Origin: Lacibacter sediminis
GTDB taxonomy: Bacteria > Bacteroidota > Bacteroidia > Chitinophagales > Chitinophagaceae
Assembly: GCF_014168535.1 (NCBI RefSeq)
Contig: NZ_CP060007.1
Location: 4,030,001-4,094,000 of the forward strand
Direction: 5' to 3'
Length of the DNA stretch: 64,000 bases
This document shows positions 42,856 through 51,244 of this stretch, in pieces. The position numbers and the translations under genes are program-made. The notes under the pieces were generated by a model. The model had not been told where the DNA came from. It saw only the letters and a list, made by a program, of their open reading frames with translations, and made no database searches. Position 1 is the first letter of the stretch. Every line of letters begins with the position of its first letter.

Positions 42856-43908
42856 ATGGAGTTTTCGGCTTCGCAAATTGCGCTCATCATTAAAGGTTCG
42901 GTAGAGGGAAATCCTAACGCAACAGTAAATTCTTTCAATAAAATTGAAGAAGCAGTTGCCGGTCAACTCGCCTTTTTAGCCAATCCCAAATACGAAGATT
43001 ATTTATACAGCACCGGTGCATCAGTAATTATCATTAATGAAGCACTGGAGCTGAGAGAGCCTGTTGCAGCTACATTAATTCGTGTGCCTGATGCTTATAG
43101 TGCCTTTGCTACTTTGCTGCAGGCTTACGAACAGATCATGGAACAAAAAATGGTGGGCATTCAGGAACCATCATTTGTAGCCAAATCGGCCAGTATTGGT
43201 GAAAATGTTTTTGTGGGCGCTTTCACTTATATCGGGGAAAATGTAAAGCTGGGGAAGAATGTAAAAGTGCACCCGCACTGTTTTCTGGGTAATAACGTAG
43301 TGATTGGCGATAACAGCATTCTCCACCCTGGTGTTAAGATTTACCATGATTGCGTTGTTGGAAAGAAAGTGATCATTCACGCCGGCACCGTACTTGGTGG
43401 CGATGGGTTTGGATTTGCTCCACAGCCCGACGGCACCTATAAAAAGGTTCCGCAGATCGGTAATGTGCTGGTTGAAGATGAGGTAGAGATTGGTTCAAAT
43501 TGCACCATCGACAGGGCCACCATGGGGTCAACCATTATTCATCACGGGGCCAAACTCGATAATCTCATTCAGATTGCTCATAATGTAGAAATAGGCACTT
43601 ACACCGTTATTGCTGCCCAAACGGGCATCAGCGGTAGTACCAAGATCGGTAACCGTGTAATGATTGGGGGACAGGCAGGTATTGTTGGTCATATCACTAT
43701 TGCTGACGGCAGTCGCATAAATGCCCAAAGTGGTGTGAGCAAATCAATGAAGCAGCCAAACAGCGTGGTAACTGGGTCACCGGCCTTCGATTATACCAGT
43801 ACGCTGCGTAGCCAAGCCATTTTCCGTAACCTTCCCGATCTTGAAAAGCGCATTGCTGAACTGGAATTGCTCATCAAACAATTGATGACTGAAAAAGAAA
43901 GTATTTAG
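42856..43908 (+). CDS. lpxD: UDP-3-O-(3-hydroxyacyl)glucosamine N-acyltransferase
   Basis: 350 residues. It adds the N-linked hydroxyacyl chain in lipid A synthesis. The N-terminal uridine-binding domain (about 1-100) is followed by a left-handed beta-helix with hexapeptide repeats (IGENVFVGAFTYIGENVKLGKNV...). The catalytic His lies in the segment VIIHAGTVLGGDGFGFAP near 180, and the C-terminal helical tail ends LLIKQLMTEKES. It is the first gene of a lipid A operon. Confidence 0.95.
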   Translation: MEFSASQIALIIKGSVEGNPNATVNSFNKIEEAVAGQLAFLANPKYEDYLYSTGASVIIINEALELREPVAATLIRVPDAYSAFATLLQAYEQIMEQKMVGIQEPSFVAKSASIGENVFVGAFTYIGENVKLGKNVKVHPHCFLGNNVVIGDNSILHPGVKIYHDCVVGKKVIIHAGTVLGGDGFGFAPQPDGTYKKVPQIGNVLVEDEVEIGSNCTIDRATMGSTIIHHGAKLDNLIQIAHNVEIGTYTVIAAQTGISGSTKIGNRVMIGGQAGIVGHITIADGSRINAQSGVSKSMKQPNSVVTGSPAFDYTSTLRSQAIFRNLPDLEKRIAELELLIKQLMTEKESI

Positions 43909-43959
43909 GCAGTTGCACGCTTACGGTCGTTTCACCTCTTTTTTATTACTTTCGTGCCC

Positions 43960-45381
43960 ATGAATCAGAGTAACGGCAACGGGCATACCAACCAACATAC
44001 ACTGGCTGAGTCAATTACCATATCCGGAGTGGGCATCCACACGGGGGCTCCGGTAAATATGACCCTCGAACCGGCCGAACCAAATACAGGCATTATTTTT
44101 CAGCGTATCGATCTTCCTGAACAGCCAACAGTAAAGGCTGATGTGGATTTTGTAATAGAAACAAACCGCAGCACCACCCTTTCAAATAATGGAGCTTCTG
44201 TTAGTACAGTAGAGCACCTGCTTGCTGCATTTGCCGGCTGCGAAGTGGATAATGTGCTGATAAAAATAGATGGACCGGAAACCCCGATTCTTGATGGCAG
44301 TTCTCAACCTTTTGTGGAGGCACTGCAAAAAGTTGGACGAAAAAAGCAGGATGCCATCAAAACATGGTACACGATCGATCATAATATTTATTTTCTTGAT
44401 GAGAATAAGAAAGTGGAAATGGTTGCCATGCCGGCAGATACTTTCCGCATCAATACCTTGATTGATTTCAACTCTCCTGTGCTTGGTACACAGCATGCAC
44501 AAATGAGTAATCTCGGTGAGTTTAACGACGAAATTGCGTCGTGCAGAACCTTTTCGTTTTTCCACGAACTGGAGTTTCTCTTAAAAAATAATCTCATCAA
44601 AGGCGGCGATCTCAACAATGCTATTGTTGTGGTTGATAAGCCCGTGAGTGATGAGCAATTAGAAACACTGTCAAAAGCATTCGGCAAAGAAAAGTTTGCG
44701 GTTACCAGCGAAGGTTATCTTAACAACCTGCAGTTACGTTTCCCAAATGAACCTGCACGTCATAAACTGCTGGATCTTGTAGGTGACCTTGCATTAGTTG
44801 GTATGCCTTTCAAAGCACATATCATTGCCAACCGTCCAGGCCATGCAAGTAATGTGGAGTTTGCCCGTAAGATCAAGGAGCACATCAAAAAGAACCGGTT
44901 CAAAGTAAATGTTCCAGTTTATCACCCTGATAAACCACCGGTGCATGATGTAACAGCGATTGAAAAAATCCTTCCGCACCGGTACCCGTTCTTATTGGTT
45001 GACAAGATTATTGAGTTGACCGATACCTATATTGTGGGCGTAAAGAACGTAACTTACAATGAGCCCTATTTTCAGGGACATTTTCCAGGCAACTATGTAA
45101 TGCCTGGTGTGTTACAAGTGGAGGCTTTGGCACAATGTGGTGGTTTACTGGCAATACCAAAAGATACAGAAGACAAATACGATACTTATTTTCTGAAAGT
45201 TGATAATTGTAAATTCAAACAGAAAGTTGTACCCGGCGATACCTTAATTTTAAAAATGGAATTAAAAAATCCAATCAGAAGGGGGATCGTTGAAATGAGG
45301 GGAACCATTTTTGTGGGCAGCAAAGTGGTATGTGAGGGAGATCTTACTGCTCAAATCGTAAAACGAACAAAGAATGATTAG
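43960..45381 (+). CDS. lpxC/fabZ: Bifunctional LpxC deacetylase / FabZ dehydratase fusion
   Basis: 473 residues from the ATG at 43960. Residues about 1-300 are LpxC, the zinc deacetylase committing step of lipid A: STVEHLLAAFAG holds a Zn ligand and PARHKLLDLVGDLALVG the catalytic/Zn site. Residues about 325-473 are FabZ, beta-hydroxyacyl-ACP dehydratase, with HRYPFLLVDKI (active-site His) and FQGHFPGNYVMPGVLQVEALAQ (active-site Glu). The fusion is a hallmark of Bacteroidota. Its end overlaps lpxA by 8 bases. Confidence 0.97.
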   Translation: MNQSNGNGHTNQHTLAESITISGVGIHTGAPVNMTLEPAEPNTGIIFQRIDLPEQPTVKADVDFVIETNRSTTLSNNGASVSTVEHLLAAFAGCEVDNVLIKIDGPETPILDGSSQPFVEALQKVGRKKQDAIKTWYTIDHNIYFLDENKKVEMVAMPADTFRINTLIDFNSPVLGTQHAQMSNLGEFNDEIASCRTFSFFHELEFLLKNNLIKGGDLNNAIVVVDKPVSDEQLETLSKAFGKEKFAVTSEGYLNNLQLRFPNEPARHKLLDLVGDLALVGMPFKAHIIANRPGHASNVEFARKIKEHIKKNRFKVNVPVYHPDKPPVHDVTAIEKILPHRYPFLLVDKIIELTDTYIVGVKNVTYNEPYFQGHFPGNYVMPGVLQVEALAQCGGLLAIPKDTEDKYDTYFLKVDNCKFKQKVVPGDTLILKMELKNPIRRGIVEMRGTIFVGSKVVCEGDLTAQIVKRTKND

Positions 45382-46180
45382 TAATCTTGCTCATATACAC
45401 CCCAACGCTCAGATCGGTAACAATGTTACGATTGACCCCTTTACCGTTATTCATGATGATGTAATAATTGGAGATGGGACTCATGTTATGAGCAACGTCA
45501 CCATTTTTTCTGCTTCACGCATTGGAAAGAATTGCAGCATTTTTCCTGGTGCAGTGATTGGTGCTGTTCCACAGGATTTGAAATATCGTGGAGAATATAC
45601 ATTGGCTGAAATTGGTGATAACACCAGCATTCGTGAATGTGTAACCATTCACCGTGGTACAACCGATAAGAACACAACAAAAGTTGGTAGCAATTGCCTC
45701 ATCATGGCTTATGCCCATGTTGCACATGACTGTATTGTTGGCAACAATGTTATTCTTGCCAACTCAGTACAATTAGCAGGGCATGTTACGATTGATGATT
45801 ATGCTATTATCGGGGGCATGAGCGCAGCTCACCAGTTTACACATGTTGGTAAACACTCCTACATTGCAGGAATGAGTGCCATCCGAAAAGATGTTCCACC
45901 TTATGTAAAAGCAGCACGTGAGCCATTGAGCTATGTAGGCATTAACAACGTAGGCTTAAGCCGCAGAGGTTACAGCAAAGAAACGATTGAAGAAATTTTC
46001 AAGATCTATCATATTCTTTTTGTGGAGAAACATATTGTATCAAAAGCAGTTGAGCTGATTGAACAAATGTTGCCAATTACGGACACAAGAGATGAAATTC
46101 TCGGATTTATTAAGAAATCGGAGATCGGTGTTATCAAACGTAAATCACAAACCGGCGGCGATGAAGATATTGCTTTCTGA
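45374..46180 (+). CDS. lpxA: UDP-N-acetylglucosamine acyltransferase
   Basis: 268 residues. A trimeric left-handed beta-helix enzyme, the first step of lipid A synthesis. Hexapeptide repeats run from residue 5 to about 190 (HPNAQIGNNVTIDPF...), with the catalytic His in MAYAHVAHDC near 120, and a C-terminal four-helix domain follows. The start overlaps the fabZ stop (ATGATTAG), implying translational coupling. Confidence 0.96.
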   Translation: MISNLAHIHPNAQIGNNVTIDPFTVIHDDVIIGDGTHVMSNVTIFSASRIGKNCSIFPGAVIGAVPQDLKYRGEYTLAEIGDNTSIRECVTIHRGTTDKNTTKVGSNCLIMAYAHVAHDCIVGNNVILANSVQLAGHVTIDDYAIIGGMSAAHQFTHVGKHSYIAGMSAIRKDVPPYVKAAREPLSYVGINNVGLSRRGYSKETIEEIFKIYHILFVEKHIVSKAVELIEQMLPITDTRDEILGFIKKSEIGVIKRKSQTGGDEDIAF

Positions 46181-46778
46181 TGCCGGTAAGCGATATAACA
46201 GGGAATGGATCTTTCGAGGCCTTACTTACGAATTTACAGATGCTGATGCATATGCCATAACCGGCAACAACGGTTCAGGCAAATCAACTTTACTACAGGT
46301 CATTGCAGGTGCAGTACAGCATTCAGAAGGAAAAGTTGATTTTATGAATGCAGACAAAAACATTGCTGCAGAACATCATCATCAACACATAGGCATTGCG
46401 GCTCCTTATCTTGAACTGCCCGAAGAAATGACCTTGATCGAGTTCCTTGAATTTCATCAGTCGTTCAAATCTTTTCTTTCTTCGTTTACACCAAAGAGTA
46501 TTATCCAATTACTTGGCCTGGAAAAAGCTAGCAACAAACAACTCCGTAACTTCAGCAGTGGCATGAAACAACGTGTTAAACTGGCGCAAGCCATTTTAAG
46601 TTATGTGCCTGTTGTGTTATTAGATGAACCTTGTACTAATTTAGATGCAGATGGCATTTCCTTATACCATCGTTTGATCAATGATCATTGTGCTAACCGT
46701 TTGGTTATCGTAAGCAGTAACGATGAAGTGGAATATAAGTTCTGCAATCACAAGCTCAACATCATGGATTATAAATAA
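46161..46778 (+). CDS. ABC transporter ATP-binding protein
   Basis: 205 residues from the ATG at 46161, overlapping the lpxA end by 20 bases. Walker A GNNGSGKST near residue 38, signature FSSGMKQRVKLAQA near 130 and Walker B VVLLDEPCTNLD near 150 are all intact. There is no permease in the window, so the partner is elsewhere. Its fixed place after lpxA suggests a link with envelope export, but the substrate is unknown. Confidence 0.87.
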   Translation: MKILLSDAGKRYNREWIFRGLTYEFTDADAYAITGNNGSGKSTLLQVIAGAVQHSEGKVDFMNADKNIAAEHHHQHIGIAAPYLELPEEMTLIEFLEFHQSFKSFLSSFTPKSIIQLLGLEKASNKQLRNFSSGMKQRVKLAQAILSYVPVVLLDEPCTNLDADGISLYHRLINDHCANRLVIVSSNDEVEYKFCNHKLNIMDYK

Positions 46779-46785
46779 TCAACTC

Positions 46786-47106
46786 ATGTACTTCCATCAT
46801 CTCAATTCGATTTCATCGAAAGAAATGTTTCCGGGTTATAACGGGAAATTCATTCATACCGGCACATCTACTATTGCATTCTGGGATATTACTGCCAACT
46901 CTCCTATTCCCGAACATTCGCATGTTCATGAGCAAATCATGCATGTTGTGGAGGGCGAATTTGAATTAACAGTTGATGGAAAAAAAGAAGTGCTGACTGC
47001 AGGCGCAGTGGTAACTATTCCCGGCAATATCAAGCATGGCGGCAAGGCACTCAGCAATTGTAAAGTGATTGATGTGTTTATGCCGGAGAGAGAAGATTAT
47101 AAATAA
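46786..47106 (+). CDS. Cupin-domain protein
   Basis: 106 residues from ATG 46786. A single cupin barrel: IPEHSHVHEQIMHVVEGEFELTVDG (metal ligands His, His, Glu) near residue 46 and PGNIKHGGKAL with the last His. A small metal-binding sugar or metabolite protein, function not known. It starts 7 bases after the ABC gene and probably ends the lipid A operon. Confidence 0.85.
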   Translation: MYFHHLNSISSKEMFPGYNGKFIHTGTSTIAFWDITANSPIPEHSHVHEQIMHVVEGEFELTVDGKKEVLTAGAVVTIPGNIKHGGKALSNCKVIDVFMPEREDYK

Positions 47107-47137
47107 AATTGTGACCGTTCACAATTTTCAAATTGAG

Positions 47138-48355
47138 TTACCCCCTGCTCGCAATCAACAAATTCAGATCGGTATACTTGAGATCAAATCGTTGACTGAG
47201 ATAAAAATTAGTAAGCGATCCTTTGAAGAGATAAATACCATTCCGGATATTCAGTTTATGCCAGAGTAATTTTTCCAATCCGCCTTCATCTGCAATTTCG
47301 AGCAACAATGGCATCAACACGTTGCTGATGGCTGTGGAAGCTGTACGTGCAAAACCACTGGGGATATTCGGAACGCAATAATGAATAACACCGTGTTTAA
47401 TGAAGATGGGACTTTCATGACTGGTGACCTCACTCGTTTCAAAACAACCACCCCGATCGATACTAACGTCAACGATCACACTACCCGGTCGCATAGCTGC
47501 CACCATTTCTTCACTCACAACAATGGCGCTTCTTGCACCACCAATCGATGACAACGCACCAACTGCTACATCGCAGGTCTTCAACTGCTTTGCTAAAATT
47601 TTCGGTTCAACAACGGAGGTCCACATACGATGACCAATCGCCGTTTGCATCCGCTTCAGCTTATAAATATTATTGTCAAACACTTTTACACTGCCGCCCA
47701 TGGCCAATGCTGTACGTGCTGCATATTCACCCACAATACCGGCACCAATGATAATTACTTTTGTTGGAGGAATACCACTGATACCCCCCAGCAACACACC
47801 TTTGCCGCTATTGAAACTGCTGAGATACTGACCTGCTATCAACATCACAGCACTACCGGCAATTTCACTCATACTGCGAACAATGGGATTGTGTCCTGAA
47901 TCATCTTTCAGATTTTCGAACGAGAGAGCAGTGATCTTTTTCTCCATCATCCCTTCGAGTATCTCCGGCTTCATCACCGCAAGATGGATAGGTGAGATAA
48001 TCGTTTGGCCCGGTTTAAGGAGTTCAAGTTCCTGTTCACTTACGGGAGCCGATTTGATCAATATATCACATTGGTAAACTTCTTTGCGGTCGTAGGCAAT
48101 TTTAGCACCTGCTTCGCTGTAATCTTTATCGCTGAAATGCGATCCTTCACCTGCAAGGTATTCGATCATCACCCTGTGACCGTTACTCACCAACACACTT
48201 ACTGCTTCCGGTGTAAGGGCAATACGATTTTCCTGGAACATTTGTTCACGGGGAATACCGATGAACAACTGAGCACCTTTTGCTTTAATATCTAATTTTT
48301 CTTCTAATGTCTCGTAACTGAACGATGCACTCACTATTGGTTTTGATAACGCCAT
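47138..48355 (-). CDS. ald: Alanine dehydrogenase
   Basis: 405 residues. N-terminal AlaDh/PNT domain: GIPREQMFQENRIALTPEAV near 33, then GEGSHFSDKDYSEAGA and the substrate region KSAPVSEQE. The NAD-binding domain has VIIIGAGIVGEYAARTALAMG near 205 (GxGxxG) and VDVSIDRGGCFETSE near 300. It interconverts alanine and pyruvate with NAD. The membrane subunits of a transhydrogenase are absent, which favours alanine dehydrogenase. Confidence 0.9.
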   Translation of the reverse strand: MALSKPIVSASFSYETLEEKLDIKAKGAQLFIGIPREQMFQENRIALTPEAVSVLVSNGHRVMIEYLAGEGSHFSDKDYSEAGAKIAYDRKEVYQCDILIKSAPVSEQELELLKPGQTIISPIHLAVMKPEILEGMMEKKITALSFENLKDDSGHNPIVRSMSEIAGSAVMLIAGQYLSSFNSGKGVLLGGISGIPPTKVIIIGAGIVGEYAARTALAMGGSVKVFDNNIYKLKRMQTAIGHRMWTSVVEPKILAKQLKTCDVAVGALSSIGGARSAIVVSEEMVAAMRPGSVIVDVSIDRGGCFETSEVTSHESPIFIKHGVIHYCVPNIPSGFARTASTAISNVLMPLLLEIADEGGLEKLLWHKLNIRNGIYLFKGSLTNFYLSQRFDLKYTDLNLLIASRG

Positions 48356-48401
48356 ACAATCGCTGCCTGTTGGTTTTTTAGAAAGTACCCAAATTACAAA
48401 A

Positions 48402-48845
48402 CTACTTTGGAACTTTAGCAGTTATTCTCCTTGTGTTTGCATCAATCACCTCAATTGAGAGATAGACAGTATCATCAGGAAACAGATCGGCTGCTTTGCC
48501 AGGCCATTCGACCAAACAAAGATCACCACTGTACAGCACATCTTCCACTCCTGCCTCGATGGCCTCTTCCTCATCTTTCATACGATACAGATCGAGATGA
48601 CAGATCATTTTCCCATCAGACGATTGATATTGATTGATGATGGAGAAAGTGGGACTGCCAACAGCATCACGCACACCCAACACATCACACAAAGCATGAA
48701 TAAAGGTTGTTTTTCCGCTACCCATGGGTGCTTCAAATGCCCACACTTTATACTGCTGCAATTGCTGCCACACTTGCGCCGCAGCCTCCCGTATGTTTTG
48801 TAATGAGAACGTTAGTTGCACTGTTAAAATGAATAGTGGTTGCAA
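48402..48845 (-). CDS. tsaE: tRNA threonylcarbamoyladenosine synthesis ATPase TsaE
   Basis: 147 residues. The P-loop is APMGSGKTTFIHALC near 39, followed by SPTFSIINQY (Thr/Ser region of TsaE), HLDLYRMKDEEEAIEAG and LVEWPGKAADLFP. It assists TsaB/TsaD in t6A37 modification of tRNA. It is divergent to the copper ATPase gene, whose promoter lies at 48855-48885. Confidence 0.93.
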   Translation of the reverse strand: MQPLFILTVQLTFSLQNIREAAAQVWQQLQQYKVWAFEAPMGSGKTTFIHALCDVLGVRDAVGSPTFSIINQYQSSDGKMICHLDLYRMKDEEEAIEAGVEDVLYSGDLCLVEWPGKAADLFPDDTVYLSIEVIDANTRRITAKVPK

Positions 48846-48854
48846 AGATATTGA

Positions 48855-48885
48855 TTGACGGGCTTTCGCTCCTGCCGTAACTTTG
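48855..48885 (+). promoter_or_regulatory. Promoter of the P-type ATPase gene
   Basis: TTG (48855-48857), a 20-base spacer and TAACTTTG (48878-48885), about 100 bases before the start codon at 48988. Confidence 0.6.
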
Positions 48886-48987
48886 CAGTAGGAAATATTG
48901 ATAAAAAATTATCAAGCTATTTTACCCAAAAGGACGATCATTTTTTATTGATTTAGTGCGTGACCAAAGGCTATTAAAAATGAACAT

Positions 48988-51231
48988 ATGGAAACAATGA
49001 ATTGGAAAGTAGATGGAATGACCTGTGCCAATTGCGCCCTTACGATCAGCAAATATCTTGAGAAAGAAGGTTTGAAGAATGTGAAGGCTAATCCGGCAAG
49101 CGGCGAAGTATTGTTTGACCTTGTTGAAAATACAGATACAGCCAAACTCGAAGAAGGACTTGAATCATTAGGCTATCAAGTGGCAGAACGCAATGGTGTT
49201 TCTGCAAAACCTGTAGAAAAGAAAAAGATGAACAGGTTTCTTCGTTATGTACTACTCTGTGCTCCTTTTACATTGGTGTTAATGCTGCACATGTTTGAGA
49301 AAATAATCCACATTCATTGGTTGATGAATCCATGGGTACAGTTAGGTTTATGTATTCCGGTATATGTTATTGGTATGAGTTTCTTTGGCCGCAGTGCTTG
49401 GAAAAGTATCCGCAATGGTATGCCAAACATGAATGTATTGGTAGCAGTGGGTGCCACAGCAGCGTTTGTATATAGTTTGTATGGTACATTAACCGGTCAG
49501 GCAGAGCAATATTTGTTTTATGAAACTGCGGCTACCATCATTACGCTTGTGTTTCTCGGCAATTATTTAGAAGATGCTTCCGTTGAACAGACGCAACGTG
49601 CATTGAACAGTTTGGCAAAGAGCCAAAAAGTAATGGCGAATATGATCGCTTTTGATGATCAGCATCATGAGCAGATATTTCCTGTTGAAAACACAGTGCT
49701 GCATACTGGTGATCTTATTCTCATTAAAAGCGGCGAACAGATTCCAGCAGATTGTAAAATACTTTGGGGCGAAGCAACGGTGAATGAAGCCATCATTACA
49801 GGTGAAAGTTTACCGCTCACCAAAAAACAAAAAGATCAATTAATTGGTGGAAGTATTCTGGTTGATGGCACAGTAAAAGCGCAGGTTACTGCCACAGCAA
49901 AAGATTCTGTACTCTCAAATATTGTGAATCTTGTTAAACAGGCGCAGGGCGAAAAACCACCTGTACAACAATTGGCCGATAAGATCAGTGCCATCTTTGT
50001 TCCAATTGTGTTGGGTATTGCACTTGTAACACTCGCTGTTAACTGGATCGTTATAAAAGAATTTACACCTGCACTAATGCGCAGCATTGCAGTATTAGTG
50101 ATCGCCTGTCCCTGTGCAATGGGTTTGGCAACGCCTGCAGCTATTGCAGTAGGTCTAGGTCGTGCGGCAAAGAATGGAGTGTTATTTCGTAATGCAAAAA
50201 GCCTGGAGTTGTTTAAAAACATTACGCAGGTTGTATTTGATAAAACAGGTACTTTAACTACTGGTAATTTTGTGTTGGCAGACTGGAAGATGGTCAATGA
50301 TGAATGGTCAAAGGTGAATACGCAACATTCAGCTGTTAATGGTCAATTGGCAAATAGCTATGCTACTCATGGTGAGAGACTGCAAACGGCAGAGTCACTT
50401 ACTCACCATTCATCACTCTCCATTGACGACACAGAATTCAAACGTATCGTTTACTCGCTTGAAAAATATTCGAATCATCCTATTGCAGCTTGCATTGCAT
50501 CCTCATGGAAAACAAACAAAGATGAACGATGGGCTTCTATTGAAGAGATCAAAGGCTTTGGTATGAAAGCAGTGACAAAAGAAGGTGTTGAATGGATAGC
50601 TGGATCTTACAAAGCTGCAGCAGCTGAAACAAAAGATGAAACACATAATGTGTATGTGTTGAGAAATGGAAAATTAGTTGGATGGGTTGATGTAAAAGAT
50701 GAAGTACGTGCAGAAGCAAAATCAATTGTGCAGTATCTCAAGAGCAAAAACATTAAAACTATTTTGCTCAGTGGCGATCGTCAAGCAAAGAGTGAGGCGA
50801 TTGCAAAACAACTCGGCATTGATGAAGTAATTGCCGAACAGACACCCGAACAGAAATTAGAAGTAATTGAGCGGTTGAATAAAATAACTCCTACTGCCAT
50901 GGTGGGCGATGGTATTAATGATGCACCGGCGTTGGCAAAGGCAACCATTGGTATTTCATTAAGCGAAGCATCACAGGTTGCCATGCAAACAGCCGATGTA
51001 GTTTTGATGAACCATGGATTAAAAAATCTGCCTTTATCTCTCGGGTTAGGTAAGCATACATTCATCACCATCAAACAGAATTTATTCTGGGCATTCTGTT
51101 ATAACATCGTTGCCATTCCGGTTGCAGCATTCGGTTTATTAACTCCAACTTTCGGAGCATTGGTAATGGGGTTGAGCGATGTGGTGCTGGCGATCAACAG
51201 TGTGAGGTTGTTTGTGAAAAGAGTCGTGTAA
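48988..51231 (+). CDS. copA: Heavy-metal P1B-type ATPase, copper type
   Basis: 747 residues. The N-terminal HMA domain has GMTCANC (Cys13, Cys16). Eight transmembrane segments follow; the ion-binding CPC is at Cys374-Pro375-Cys376 in ACPCAMG, which indicates a copper(I)/silver exporter. Phosphorylation Asp418 is in DKTGT, the HP motif is NHPIAA near 490, and GDGINDAPALAKA closes the P-domain. Odd: between DKTGT and the HP motif lies a 45-residue hydrophilic stretch (codons at about 50293-50427) built from an inverted repeat. A His/Ser/Thr-rich segment of this kind is not usual for the family. Confidence 0.92.
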   Translation: METMNWKVDGMTCANCALTISKYLEKEGLKNVKANPASGEVLFDLVENTDTAKLEEGLESLGYQVAERNGVSAKPVEKKKMNRFLRYVLLCAPFTLVLMLHMFEKIIHIHWLMNPWVQLGLCIPVYVIGMSFFGRSAWKSIRNGMPNMNVLVAVGATAAFVYSLYGTLTGQAEQYLFYETAATIITLVFLGNYLEDASVEQTQRALNSLAKSQKVMANMIAFDDQHHEQIFPVENTVLHTGDLILIKSGEQIPADCKILWGEATVNEAIITGESLPLTKKQKDQLIGGSILVDGTVKAQVTATAKDSVLSNIVNLVKQAQGEKPPVQQLADKISAIFVPIVLGIALVTLAVNWIVIKEFTPALMRSIAVLVIACPCAMGLATPAAIAVGLGRAAKNGVLFRNAKSLELFKNITQVVFDKTGTLTTGNFVLADWKMVNDEWSKVNTQHSAVNGQLANSYATHGERLQTAESLTHHSSLSIDDTEFKRIVYSLEKYSNHPIAACIASSWKTNKDERWASIEEIKGFGMKAVTKEGVEWIAGSYKAAAAETKDETHNVYVLRNGKLVGWVDVKDEVRAEAKSIVQYLKSKNIKTILLSGDRQAKSEAIAKQLGIDEVIAEQTPEQKLEVIERLNKITPTAMVGDGINDAPALAKATIGISLSEASQVAMQTADVVLMNHGLKNLPLSLGLGKHTFITIKQNLFWAFCYNIVAIPVAAFGLLTPTFGALVMGLSDVVLAINSVRLFVKRVV
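50293..50427. repeat. Inverted repeat inserted in frame in the P-type ATPase gene
   Basis: The left arm GTCAATGATGAATGGT (50293-50308) pairs with ACCATTCATCAC and the following CATTGAC (50405-50427) on the other side of about 95 bases. The block keeps the frame and inserts about 45 residues into the nucleotide-binding domain. Confidence 0.5.
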
Positions 51232-51244
51232 CTTCACTGCATTG

